Shown piece by piece: positions 35,622 through 44,047 of a stretch of 64,000 nt of DNA. The notes below the pieces were generated by a model that saw nothing but the letters and a program-made list of their open reading frames with translations, searched no databases and had not been told where the DNA came from. The translations under genes were made by a program, and so were the position numbers. The DNA is from Bradyrhizobium sp. KBS0727 (GTDB lineage: Bacteria > Pseudomonadota > Alphaproteobacteria > Rhizobiales > Xanthobacteraceae), in contig NZ_CP042176.1 in the NCBI RefSeq assembly GCF_005937885.2, positions 5,079,501-5,143,500 on the forward strand. The letters are read 5' to 3'. Numbering within the stretch: the first letter of the stretch is position 1; every line of letters starts with the position of its first letter.

Positions 35622-37169
35622 ATGATCCAGACCTGGAGCACACTGTTGAAATCAATCCATTGGGCCTCTGAAATTTCCGATCTTGCGCTCCGCTACGGAG
35701 GGAGGCCGGCGGTCTTCGACATCGACGGCACGACGTCCTACGCGGACCTGTTCGCGAAGGCCGCCGGTGTCGGACATGCCTTGATCACGGTGGGCATCAG
35801 TCCGGGCGATGCGGTGGCAACATTGTTTCGAAACGGCGCCGACGCCGTCGCGGCAACTTTCGGCGTCATGATGGCGGGTGCCGTGGAGGTGCCGGTCAAC
35901 CCTGCCCTCAGCGCCGACGAGCGGGCCTATTGCTTCGCGGTTGCGGATGTCCGCCTGCTGGTCACCAGCGCGGGATTGGCAAAGGATATCTGCACCGACC
36001 GACCGGCCGTCCTGACCATCGAGGGCATCAAGCCGGCGGCGCTCGATCCGGCCAGCTTTCCCTTCGTCGATGGCAATGCACCGGCACGCATTGTGTTCAC
36101 GTCGGGCACCACCGGTCGACCGAAGGGCGCGGTTCACAGCCAGAATGGCCGCTGGACAGCCAACATCCTGCTTCGGGCGAACCTGCCGTTCCGGCCCGGC
36201 GCCGAAAGCAATGTTCTGCTAATGACGCCGTTTTCTCACGGCTCCTCCCTGATGACGCACGCCTATCTGTCGTCGGGAGCATCCGTGACGCTGCTGGATG
36301 GCGTCAATCCTCCGACGGTTCTCGGCATCCTCGGTCGCGGTGAATGCGACGCCATGTTTGCGCCTCCCACCGTGCTGGCAAAAATCGTCGCGGCGGCAAG
36401 CGAGCAGCGGTTCTCATCACTGCGTACGATTTTTTGCGGCACTGCGGTACTCAAGCCGACGCTCTACGCACGTGCCCGGGAATTGTTCGGACCCATCGTG
36501 CGGGTGACCTACGGCAAGAGCGAAGTGTTCAATCCCATTACCGTGCTCGAAGCCGAAGAGACCGAAGCCTGGTATGCGTCCGGCGGCGACGACGCCTGCG
36601 TCGGCTGGCCGGCACCCGGCGTCGAAATCGTCATTCGCGGCGAGGACGGCGAGCCGGTCACAACAGGCGATAGCGGCGAAGTTCTGATCCGCGCGCAACA
36701 TCTGATGACGGGATACCGCACCGCCGAAGGCTTCAGCCCACTCGCACCGAATGAATTCCACGACACCGGCGATCTCGGCTATGTCGATGCCAAAGGCCGG
36801 CTGCACCTCACCGGCCGTAGCGCCGATGTCATCAAGTCGGGCGGCTACAAGGTCACCCCGGAGGAGGTCGAACGATTGCTTGCGCCGGCGCTTCAGCCAT
36901 CGGAAGTCGCCGTCGTCGGCATTCCCTCGGATTACTGGGGCGAGGTCATTCTGGCCGCGGTCGAGAATCCCGCGCCGGGATGGGAGGAGCGCATCGATAC
37001 GGTGGTGCGCACCCTGACCGACTACAAACGGCCTCGCCTGCTGATTGCCATGGACGAACTGCCGCGCAACGGAATCGGCAAGATCCTGCGCAGCGCCATT
37101 CGCGCCGACGTTCTGTCCCGGTTCCATCTCACCGAAGGGCCGCGGCCGCGACTGGAAAAGCGCGACTAA
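35622..37169 (+). CDS. AMP-dependent acyl-CoA synthetase (class I adenylate-forming)
   Basis: A 515-aa acid:CoA ligase. The P-loop motif FTSGTTGRPKGAVHS, the A5-type GKSEVFNPI region, DTGDLGYVDAKGRLHLTGR, KSGGYKVTPEEVE and the catalytic C-terminal Lys in RNGIGKILR are all intact. It begins 15 bases after the TRAP large permease, so the imported acid is probably activated to its CoA ester with ATP. The acyl specificity cannot be read from sequence. Divergence from well-known acetyl- and 4-coumarate-CoA ligases suggests an unusual substrate. Confidence 0.9.
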   Translation: MIQTWSTLLKSIHWASEISDLALRYGGRPAVFDIDGTTSYADLFAKAAGVGHALITVGISPGDAVATLFRNGADAVAATFGVMMAGAVEVPVNPALSADERAYCFAVADVRLLVTSAGLAKDICTDRPAVLTIEGIKPAALDPASFPFVDGNAPARIVFTSGTTGRPKGAVHSQNGRWTANILLRANLPFRPGAESNVLLMTPFSHGSSLMTHAYLSSGASVTLLDGVNPPTVLGILGRGECDAMFAPPTVLAKIVAAASEQRFSSLRTIFCGTAVLKPTLYARARELFGPIVRVTYGKSEVFNPITVLEAEETEAWYASGGDDACVGWPAPGVEIVIRGEDGEPVTTGDSGEVLIRAQHLMTGYRTAEGFSPLAPNEFHDTGDLGYVDAKGRLHLTGRSADVIKSGGYKVTPEEVERLLAPALQPSEVAVVGIPSDYWGEVILAAVENPAPGWEERIDTVVRTLTDYKRPRLLIAMDELPRNGIGKILRSAIRADVLSRFHLTEGPRPRLEKRD

Positions 37170-37538
37170 GCGATGGCTGTCTCGCGCGATATCAGGAAAC
37201 AATATCCGCTGTGCCTTCGTTTGTCAGGTCGGCCCTCGGTGGGGGGATCGGAAGGCGGCATCTGCGCGATTGAGCTTCCGGTCGAAGAGATGACACCGGA
37301 GGTCCCCGCGCGCCGATATCCATCAAGCATGAAGCAAGTAGTCAGAGATTTCAGACGTCGATGGTCGGTTGCGAACGGGTCCGCCGAGTACGAATAATCC
37401 CGATCGCGCGCAAACCGAGCTTGCCCCATTTCGCCTGAGTTTATCGGACGAATTCATCCGCTCGCGTCGACGAGGCGCTACCATTGAGCGCAAAGGATCG
37501 CAAAGAATAGAAAGAAGGCGAGCAAAATCGTAGAAGTT

Positions 37539-37620
37539 GGTAGCGAGAGACCGCTACCGCTTTTCCCCACACGACGCAAATCTGCGATATTTGCTCCGAT
37601 CGTCCGCCTAATTCAGAAGC
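37539..37620 (+). repeat. Dispersed repeat R3, copy 2
   Basis: Matches copy 1 near 14,900 over about 80 bases with only a few differences, including an extra base after GACCGCTA. Same orientation. Confidence 0.75.
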
Positions 37621-37708
37621 TCGTCGCATGGCCCACCGAGACCCGACATTCACTGATAGGGCCAGTTGACATGGGGAGTTCGGTCCGAAGCTAAGAAGCG
37701 GGCTAATC

Positions 37709-37946
37709 CTGATGCACAAGTATCCCACTCGGTACCCTACTTGAACGTTTGGTCACGGCTGATCCCCGGAACCCAGATGACCGAGCGTGATCCAGTGCCT
37801 TTGCATAAAATGGAGCTGTTGAGTTCCACAACTGCGGCTGATGCATAGAGGGGTACGGCGCCTCATCAGGCGATGGGAGGCACGGCAATGCTGGTCGGTC
37901 CAGTCCATCATGGGGAAGTTTGAGCTAGGTCCAGCCAACGAAAGCT
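37709..37946 (+). repeat. Dispersed repeat R2, copy 2
   Basis: About 238 bases matching copy 1 near 14,000 from GATGCACAAGTATCCCACTC to GGTCCAGCC. Same orientation, moderate divergence. Confidence 0.7.
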
Positions 37947-38099
37947 AGTTGGGTCAAATCTGCGTACATCTCAACGGCAGCTTCGCGCCAGAAGTGGTCG
38001 GTCGCGAATTCTTTTTGGGGAGAGCCAGACTGCTCAGTCGTCATAAATAATACGCTCGCGATAGAGCGACGCGGAGGGCGGGGTGGCGGAGGAGCCCCC

Positions 38100-38723
38100 A
38101 TGCTTGTACGTCCTGTCGGCAGAGACCAACGACCTTGGAATAAGGGATTGCACATCGGCCAGAAAAAACCTCTCGAACCGAAGCACGTCTGGTCCATTCG
38201 CGTTCGCCTGGAAATCTCACGATCGTGGCGCGACCTTGTCATCTTTAACTTGGCGATCGACAGCAAGCTTCGCGCCTGCGACCTGGTCAAACTTCGATTA
38301 AACGACATTTGTTCAGGAGCAAAGGTGCGGCACCGAGCAACGATCGTGCAAAAGAAGACAGGTCGACCAGTCCAGTTCGAGATCACGGAGCAGTCGAGGA
38401 GCTCCGTTGAAGCCTGGTTACCGATGCTCGGGACCACTGGCTCCCGATATCTCTTCCCAAGTCGACTTCATGCAAGACCCCACATATCCACTCGCCAATA
38501 TGCCCGGCTGGTGCATCGCTGGGTTGAAAGCATCGGCTTAGAGTCGACCTTTTATGGCACGCACTCGATCCGGCGCACGAAGGCTGCCCAGATCTATCGT
38601 AAGACTGGCAACCTGCGCGCTGTGCAACTCCTCCTGGGCCATTCGAAGCTGGAGAGCACCGTCCGATATCTCGGGATCGAGGTGGATGACGCTCTAAATA
38701 TCGCCGAGCAGATCGAGCTCTGA
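38100..38723 (+). CDS. Short tyrosine-type site-specific recombinase/integrase
   Basis: A 207-aa tyrosine recombinase consisting almost only of the catalytic domain. The first catalytic Arg is in DSKLRACDLVKLRL, the His-x-x-Arg box in GTHSIRRTKAAQIYRKTG, the second His in LLLGHSKLESTVRYLG, whose Tyr is the likely nucleophile. The N-terminal DNA-binding domain of phage integrases is missing, but the gene has a clean ATG and a GGAGGAG site, so this compact form is probably native. No excisionase or phage genes are adjacent. It lies beside repeats R3/R2 at the right edge of the catabolic locus. Confidence 0.85.
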   Translation: MLVRPVGRDQRPWNKGLHIGQKKPLEPKHVWSIRVRLEISRSWRDLVIFNLAIDSKLRACDLVKLRLNDICSGAKVRHRATIVQKKTGRPVQFEITEQSRSSVEAWLPMLGTTGSRYLFPSRLHARPHISTRQYARLVHRWVESIGLESTFYGTHSIRRTKAAQIYRKTGNLRAVQLLLGHSKLESTVRYLGIEVDDALNIAEQIEL

Positions 38724-39016
38724 TCGTCGACGACCGGCGTCATGCCGGTGATCGCTTACGCGCCAGGAGCGGACCAGGCGCTCCTGCCGCTCCCACGTGA
38801 CAATGTGATCTCCCAGGACAGAAGCCAGCAGCCCAGATGAGCGCTGCGAAATCAGCCTCGGGCGCGGTGAAATCAGTTCCGGATGTTGCTACGCTGATAC
38901 TGGCAACGTTGACTGGAGCCGTTGGATGCCGTCGCATCCACCGTTCCTGACCGCATCGTCATTGCGGAAGACCCCAACGCAGGGCAACGTTCCGAATCAA
39001 GACAGCGAGGCAGGCC

Positions 39017-40300
39017 ATGGTGAAACCGTTTCCGTCGAAGACCCACATCGGCAACCACATGCTGCATCCCGAAACGCTCATGCTGAACTACGGCTACGAT
39101 CCGCAACTGTCGGAAGGAGCCGCCAAACCACCGGTCTTTCTGACCTCGACCTTCGTCTTCAGGACCGCCGAAGACGGACAGGACTTCTTCGATTTCGTCT
39201 CGGGTCGGCGCGAGCCTCCCGAGGGGATGAGTGCGGGCCTGGTTTATTCGCGGTTCAATCATCCCAACAGCGAGATCGTCGAGGACAGGCTCTCTGTCTA
39301 CGAGCGCACCGAGAAATGCGCGCTGTTCTCGTCCGGCATGGCGGCGATTGCGACCACGATTCTCGCGTTCGCCCGCCCTAGCGACGTCATTCTGCACTCT
39401 CAACCGCTCTATGGCGGGACGGAAACTCTGCTTGCGAAGACGCTTGCGGGCCTCTCCATCGGCGCCGTGGGCTTTGCCGACGGCATCGACGAATCTGCCG
39501 TAAGGCTGGCGGCGGAGGATGCCATGCGAAAGGGCCGGGTGGTGGTGATCTTCATCGAAACCCCCGCAACTCCGACCAACGGCCTGGTCGATATCGCGAT
39601 GGTCCGCCGCGTCGCCGAGATGATCGGCCAGGCTCAGGGGCACACGCCGATCGTCGCCTGCGACAATACGCTGCTGGGGCCAGTGTTTCAGCGGCCGATC
39701 GAACACGGCGCGGATCTTTCGTTGTACTCGCTAACCAAATATATCGGCGGTCATTCCGACCTGATCGCGGGCGCTGCGCTCGGCTCAAGAGCCCTCATGA
39801 AAGACATCAAAGCGTTGCGAGGCGCCATCGGCACCCAACTGGACCCCCATTCCTGCTGGATGATCAGCCGGTCGCTCGAAACACTGAGCATCCGCATGGA
39901 AAAAGCTGACAGAAACGCGCGGCTCGTGGCGGATTACCTGCGCGACCACACCAAGGTCGCGAAGGTCCATTATCTTGCTCACCACGAAGAGGCCTCCCCC
40001 GCCGGCCGTCTGTTTGCGAGGCAATGCACCGGCGCGGGCTCCACGTTCTCGTTCAACATTGTCGGAGGCCAAGCCGCCGCATTCAAATTCTTGAACGCGC
40101 TGCAACTCTTCAAGCTGGCGGTGAGCCTGGGCGGCACCGAGTCGCTTGCCAGCCTGCCCGCAAGCATGACCCACTCCGGCGTTCCGGCTGACATCCGCCA
40201 AAAGATAGGCGTTCTCGACTCCACGATCCGGCTGTCGATCGGCATCGAACACCCGTCCGATCTGATCGCGGACATCGCGCAGGCTTTGAACGAGGCATAG
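39017..40300 (+). CDS. Cystathionine gamma-synthase/methionine gamma-lyase family PLP enzyme
   Basis: A 427-aa Cys/Met-metabolism transsulfuration-family enzyme. Visible are PPVFLTSTFVF, YSRFNHPNSEIVEDRLSVYE, ALFSSGMAAIATTILAF (cofactor phosphate region), LYGGTETLL, DNTLLGPVFQRPIEHGADL and the PLP lysine in SLTKYIGGHSDL. The C-terminal SLGGTESLASLPASMTHSGVP is characteristic. A small 16-residue insert around KGRVVVIFIETPATPTNG is normal for the group. It is monocistronic here, 293 bases from the recombinase. Whether it makes or breaks C-S bonds is not decided by sequence. Confidence 0.88.
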   Translation: MVKPFPSKTHIGNHMLHPETLMLNYGYDPQLSEGAAKPPVFLTSTFVFRTAEDGQDFFDFVSGRREPPEGMSAGLVYSRFNHPNSEIVEDRLSVYERTEKCALFSSGMAAIATTILAFARPSDVILHSQPLYGGTETLLAKTLAGLSIGAVGFADGIDESAVRLAAEDAMRKGRVVVIFIETPATPTNGLVDIAMVRRVAEMIGQAQGHTPIVACDNTLLGPVFQRPIEHGADLSLYSLTKYIGGHSDLIAGAALGSRALMKDIKALRGAIGTQLDPHSCWMISRSLETLSIRMEKADRNARLVADYLRDHTKVAKVHYLAHHEEASPAGRLFARQCTGAGSTFSFNIVGGQAAAFKFLNALQLFKLAVSLGGTESLASLPASMTHSGVPADIRQKIGVLDSTIRLSIGIEHPSDLIADIAQALNEA

Positions 40301-40560
40301 CTGCACTCCTTGCGTGAGAGCCAGCGCAAGAACCGACAACGGCCTTTGACAGCAGACGCACGGGTCTGCCTTGCGCCACCGGCAGACGTCAAGCTTCTGC
40401 ACAGGTCGCGAGGGCTCACACGGTCTATCTATCCGCGTTTCTCCACGATGTGCATTGGTCAGCAGAACTGACCGATAGAATATCCGGTTGGTCGGACTTG
40501 ATGAGTGGAAAAAATCAGCGCAGGGTCAGCCGGTGACGATCTGGCTGAGGATCGCGTAAA

Positions 40561-41469
40561 ATGACGGCCACATCGATGAGCCGAACAGTTGTGCCGTCTC
40601 TCGCGCTTGTTGCAGCATGTGGTGCAGCACTTGTCTTCGGCATCACGCACATACGGCGCGAGCCGCCGGTTGAAACGGGCGCCGCAACCGCGGCGCCAAC
40701 GGTTTCGTCACCTGCATCGAGCGCTCGAGATGAGAGTTCGGCGGCGCTCGCAACAGCGCAAGCTGACGCAAACGCCGTGGCAGCTGAACTTGCCGTTTCG
40801 CCACCCCCGCCGGTCACCGACGGGTCTGTGCCCGTTTTCGACATCGCCCGCATTGAGCGAACGGGCGACGCAGTCATCGCTGGCAGGGCAGCGCCAGGCG
40901 CGATTGTGGAACTGTTGCGAAACGGCGAGCGCCTTGATGGAGCGACAGCAGATCAATCTGGACAATTCGTTATGGTCCCTCCCCGCCTGCCGCTTGGGGA
41001 TTACGAGCTGAGGTTGAGGTCCAGATTGCCCGACGGCACGATGGCAACATCCAAACAAGGCGTCGTGGTCGACGTGAACCGATCGCGCGCTGACGTGCCG
41101 TTCAATGTTCCAGAGACGGCGGCGACAAATCGATTATCCCTGGATCGCGCCACTAGGTCGTCTCAAGCGCGCCTGCTCTCCCAGCCTCCTCTGCATATTG
41201 CGAAGCGGCAGGACGTTGCTGTTTCAGAGCTGCCGCGCGCAACTGCTGCCGCCCGTCTGTCAGATGGAGGCTCATCGTCCCCCGTGGTCGGGCCCAAGAT
41301 TGCGACCACGGTCGTATCTCGTGGCGACAGCCTGTGGCGCATCAGCCATGTCACCTACGGCGTGGGCACGCGATACGCGGTCATTTACAAAGCGAACCGA
41401 GACCGGATCCGAGATCCAAATCGTATATATCCCGGCCAGATCTTTGTCCTTCCCTTGAAAGCGCGCTGA
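40561..41469 (+). CDS. LysM-domain protein, exported or membrane-anchored
   Basis: A 302-aa protein. One N-terminal hydrophobic segment (about 10-28) acts as signal or anchor, followed by a low-complexity Ala/Ser/Pro linker, an Ig-like/BON-like middle (about 100-175, ARIERTGDAVIAGRAAPGAIVEL) and a C-terminal LysM motif (about 248-300: TTVVSRGDSLWRISHVTYG, RYAVIYKANRDRIRDPNRIYPGQIFVLP). LysM binds peptidoglycan. GAGGA precedes the ATG. Proteins of this layout are widespread in rhizobia with no settled function. Confidence 0.85.
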   Translation: MTATSMSRTVVPSLALVAACGAALVFGITHIRREPPVETGAATAAPTVSSPASSARDESSAALATAQADANAVAAELAVSPPPPVTDGSVPVFDIARIERTGDAVIAGRAAPGAIVELLRNGERLDGATADQSGQFVMVPPRLPLGDYELRLRSRLPDGTMATSKQGVVVDVNRSRADVPFNVPETAATNRLSLDRATRSSQARLLSQPPLHIAKRQDVAVSELPRATAAARLSDGGSSSPVVGPKIATTVVSRGDSLWRISHVTYGVGTRYAVIYKANRDRIRDPNRIYPGQIFVLPLKAR

Positions 41470-41769
41470 AACGCGGCAATCCGATGTCGCAACGCGGGCC
41501 CACCGCCCTAACACAGTGCACGCAAAGACCGGTTCTGGCACTCCGCACACCGGCGAACGTCGGCTTTGAAACCGGCCATTCCATAACCGTTCATTCCGCA
41601 CCGCTCATTCCGCGAGTTGAATCGTCGGCAATTGACTCGAAACATCGGTCCGCCACTGACGCCGCAGCACGTTCAGTTCAGCCTGCTTGCATTGGTTGTC
41701 GCTGGATCTTCTTTGATCTCTGGCGCTCCGTAGGGAAGGCCCCAGCAAAAATGGCATCGAAACCATGCA
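41470..41769. other. Gene-free stretch between convergent genes
   Basis: No gene or clear terminator is seen. A small imperfect tandem repeat (CCATTCCATAACC, TTCATTCCGCACC, CTCATTCCGCGAG) lies near 41,577-41,615. Confidence 0.5.
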
Positions 41770-42525
41770 TTACGCGCCTAAATGGGCGCCGCCGTTGGCA
41801 TGGATCGCCTGCCCGTTGATGTAGCGCGCGCCCGGCCCGCACAGGAAGCGCACGGCGGCCGCAACGTCTTCCGGCCGACCCCGCTCCCCGGTGATGGTCC
41901 CGTGGGTCAGGTGGTGCGCCGGTTCCGGTCTGTCCTTCGGCCGCGGCGTGCCGATCAGGCCGGGAACCAAGCAGTTGACGGTGATGCCGTCATCGGCGAG
42001 GTCGTGGGCCAGCGCCCGGGTAAAGCCGATAATCCCGGCCTTCGCGGTGACCACATGCGCGCGATTTTTCGCGCCGGTATGCGCGCTGAGACCGCCGATA
42101 TTGACGACCGTCCCTCCCCCCGACTGCCGCAATGCCGGCAGGCAGGCCTTGACGCAATGGAAGGTGCCGTCGAGCGTGACGTCCATGATCTCGCGCCACT
42201 CGGCATAGCTCATCTCGGTGAACGGCTTTTCCCGCCGCAGCGCGGCGTTGTTGACGAGGATATCGATCCGTCCGAACTGCTTGACGGCGGCGTCCGCCAT
42301 CGCCTGAACCGATTTGGCGTCGGCGACGTCGCCGATGTGAACCAGCGCCTTGCCGCCGACGGCCTCGATCTCGCGCGCGACGCCCTCCGCCTCGGCGCGG
42401 TTGCTGCGGGCGTTGACCACAATGGAAGCGCCGCCTTCCGCCAGGGTCAGCGCGATCGCGCGGCCGATGTTGCGTCCCGCGCCGGTGACAATGGCGACCT
42501 TGCCGGTGAGTTCTTTGGTGGTCAT
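41770..42525 (-). CDS. SDR-family oxidoreductase with atypical active site
   Basis: A 251-aa SDR-fold protein. Cofactor motif IVTGAGRNIGRAIAL, LVNNAALRR and GGTVVNIGGLSAHTG are clear; the usual YxxxK reads HVVTAKAG, so the Lys is kept and Val stands at the Tyr position with His one residue earlier. The ATG after AAGGAACGAAA was chosen; an upstream ATG lies within a palindromic repeat. Last gene of a leftward cluster with MmgE/PrpD. Confidence 0.82.
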   Translation of the reverse strand: MTTKELTGKVAIVTGAGRNIGRAIALTLAEGGASIVVNARSNRAEAEGVAREIEAVGGKALVHIGDVADAKSVQAMADAAVKQFGRIDILVNNAALRREKPFTEMSYAEWREIMDVTLDGTFHCVKACLPALRQSGGGTVVNIGGLSAHTGAKNRAHVVTAKAGIIGFTRALAHDLADDGITVNCLVPGLIGTPRPKDRPEPAHHLTHGTITGERGRPEDVAAAVRFLCGPGARYINGQAIHANGGAHLGA

Positions 42526-42544
42526 TTTCGTTCCTTGGTCCGTC

Positions 42545-42660
42545 ATCGTCCGCCTTGTGCGCGATTGCGCACTGGGGCGGACGATCCAGTAAACACCGAT
42601 GCCCTTAGTTTTCTCGATCAAATTGCGATTACTGGATGTCCCGCCTTCGCGGGGCATGAC
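42545..42660. repeat. Compound palindromic intergenic repeat
   Basis: ATCGTCCGCC (42545-42554) pairs with GGCGGACGAT (42577-42586), with an inner GTGCGC/GCGCAC stem, giving a long hairpin. A second arm follows: ATCCAGTA and TACTGGAT enclose about 38 bases, then CCCGCCTTCGCGGG forms another stem. This layout is that of a rhizobial mobile palindromic repeat; only one copy is in the window. Confidence 0.65.
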
Positions 42661-42668
42661 AATTGTGG

Positions 42669-44042
42669 TTATGCGCGCAACGATGACAGATCGATCTTCC
42701 CCCGATACAGGTCCGCCATCAGCTTCAACGCCGCTTCGCCCTGCGCCCCGCTCCAGCCGCCATGCCGCGCATTGAGCGCAAACTTGTCGGTCACGTCCTG
42801 CCGCGTCAGCGGCTCCTGTGCACCGCTGCGCAGGTAAGGCTGCCGGTCTTCCACCACGCTGCCGTCGCGGAGCGTGGCGCGGATATGGCCGGTGTAATTG
42901 TTCGGATAGGGGTTGTCCGGATCGATCACGAATTTCACTTTCGCGGCCAGCGCCAATACGCGCGCATCGCTGATCGCGCTCTCGGTGAATGCGCCGAGCC
43001 CGACGCCGCCATGCACGAAACCGGTGGAGAGCAGATACGGCGTCGCGAATTTGGCAGCGTAGCCGTTGCGCGGGCGCTGCTTGTCGGCGAGCGGCTCCCA
43101 CAACCGGTGCACCGTCCCTTCCGCGACCTCGCAGACGATTTCGGTGACATCCTCGGGCTTGATGCCGCGTGCGCCCAGCCGCCGCGCGCAATCGATATAG
43201 GGCTGCGCCATCGTCCCGCAGGGATAGGGCTTGAACGCCAGCGTGTCAGTGACCCAGCGGCTACCGAAATCGCCGGTCAGCGCGTCGTAATCGCCCTCCG
43301 TGGTGTGCGCGAAGCCGTGGAACAGGCCGTGGACGCCCTCGAACACCGTGCGGGGCCCTACGAACCCGCCCCGCGCCAGCAGCGCCGCGCGGATGCCGGA
43401 TTGCGCCGCCCAGCCGGCATGCAACCGCTTGGTCCAGGCGCCTTCGGCCAGATATTCGATGATGCCGCCGGCCATGCTGCCGGCGACGCCGAGCGCGTCG
43501 ACGATTTGCCTCGCATTGAGGCCGAGGGCGGCGCCGACACCGGCGGCGGCACCCATGGCACCGAACACGGCGGTGGGGTGAAAGCCTGCCTTGTGGACGG
43601 CCTTCGGCACCACCAGACTGAGACGGCAGAGCACTTCGGTGCCGACCGCGATCCCGATCAGCGCCATGCGCCCGTCCGGATTGTGCCGCTCGCAGGCCGC
43701 CAGCACGGCCGGCACGATCACCGCGCCGGCATGCACCGGGCCGCCCTCAAATGTGTCGTCGAAGTCCTCGCCATGCGCCGCGGTGCCGTTGACGAAGGCG
43801 GCGCCCGCGGCATTCAGCGTGCGTCGATGCCCGATCGCCGTACAGGGGCCGTCATCGTCGCAACCGGCCAGCGCGCTCTTGATGTAGTCCTCGTTGCGCG
43901 CGGTAACGCAGAGACCGACGACGTCGATCAGCAGATCCTCGCATTTGCGCGTGGTCGCGGCCGGGAGCGTGCCCGGCCTCAACGCTACGATTTTTTCGGC
44001 AAGCGTTTCCGCGACCGAAACCTTTGGCAATCCTGAGGTCAT
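42669..44042 (-). CDS. MmgE/PrpD family protein, third copy in the window
   Basis: A 457-aa member of the MmgE/PrpD family with CEDLLIDVVGLCVTARNED, VNGTAAHGEDFDDTFEGGPVHAG, HKAGFHPTAVFGAMGAAAG and TKRLHAGWAAQSGIRAALLA. It is clearly distinct from the two in the 15-32 kb operon. It is preceded by five bases by an iron-type binding protein gene and followed by an SDR, suggesting a separate small catabolic unit. The reaction is not assignable. Confidence 0.88.
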   Translation of the reverse strand: MTSGLPKVSVAETLAEKIVALRPGTLPAATTRKCEDLLIDVVGLCVTARNEDYIKSALAGCDDDGPCTAIGHRRTLNAAGAAFVNGTAAHGEDFDDTFEGGPVHAGAVIVPAVLAACERHNPDGRMALIGIAVGTEVLCRLSLVVPKAVHKAGFHPTAVFGAMGAAAGVGAALGLNARQIVDALGVAGSMAGGIIEYLAEGAWTKRLHAGWAAQSGIRAALLARGGFVGPRTVFEGVHGLFHGFAHTTEGDYDALTGDFGSRWVTDTLAFKPYPCGTMAQPYIDCARRLGARGIKPEDVTEIVCEVAEGTVHRLWEPLADKQRPRNGYAAKFATPYLLSTGFVHGGVGLGAFTESAISDARVLALAAKVKFVIDPDNPYPNNYTGHIRATLRDGSVVEDRQPYLRSGAQEPLTRQDVTDKFALNARHGGWSGAQGEAALKLMADLYRGKIDLSSLRA

Positions 44043-44047
44043 GCCGG

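Larger units (their letters stand above)
37170..38099. other. Gene-free stretch with repeats R3 and R2
   Basis: No supported gene. Contains R3 copy 2 and R2 copy 2, in reverse order relative to the copies near 14,000-15,000 but in the same orientation. Short frames around 37,200-37,400 have no ribosome site or recognisable domain. A strong GGAGGAG ribosome site at the right end serves the recombinase gene. Confidence 0.6.

Noticed and set aside
13921..37946. R2 and R3 as small conserved protein genes
   Set aside because: Both copies give short similar peptides on the minus strand, but frames shift within the repeat and no start/ribosome site is shared, so the similarity is that of repeated DNA.
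41577..41615. CATTCC-rich tandem repeat as a CRISPR or minisatellite
   Set aside because: Only three short imperfect units with no spacer pattern.
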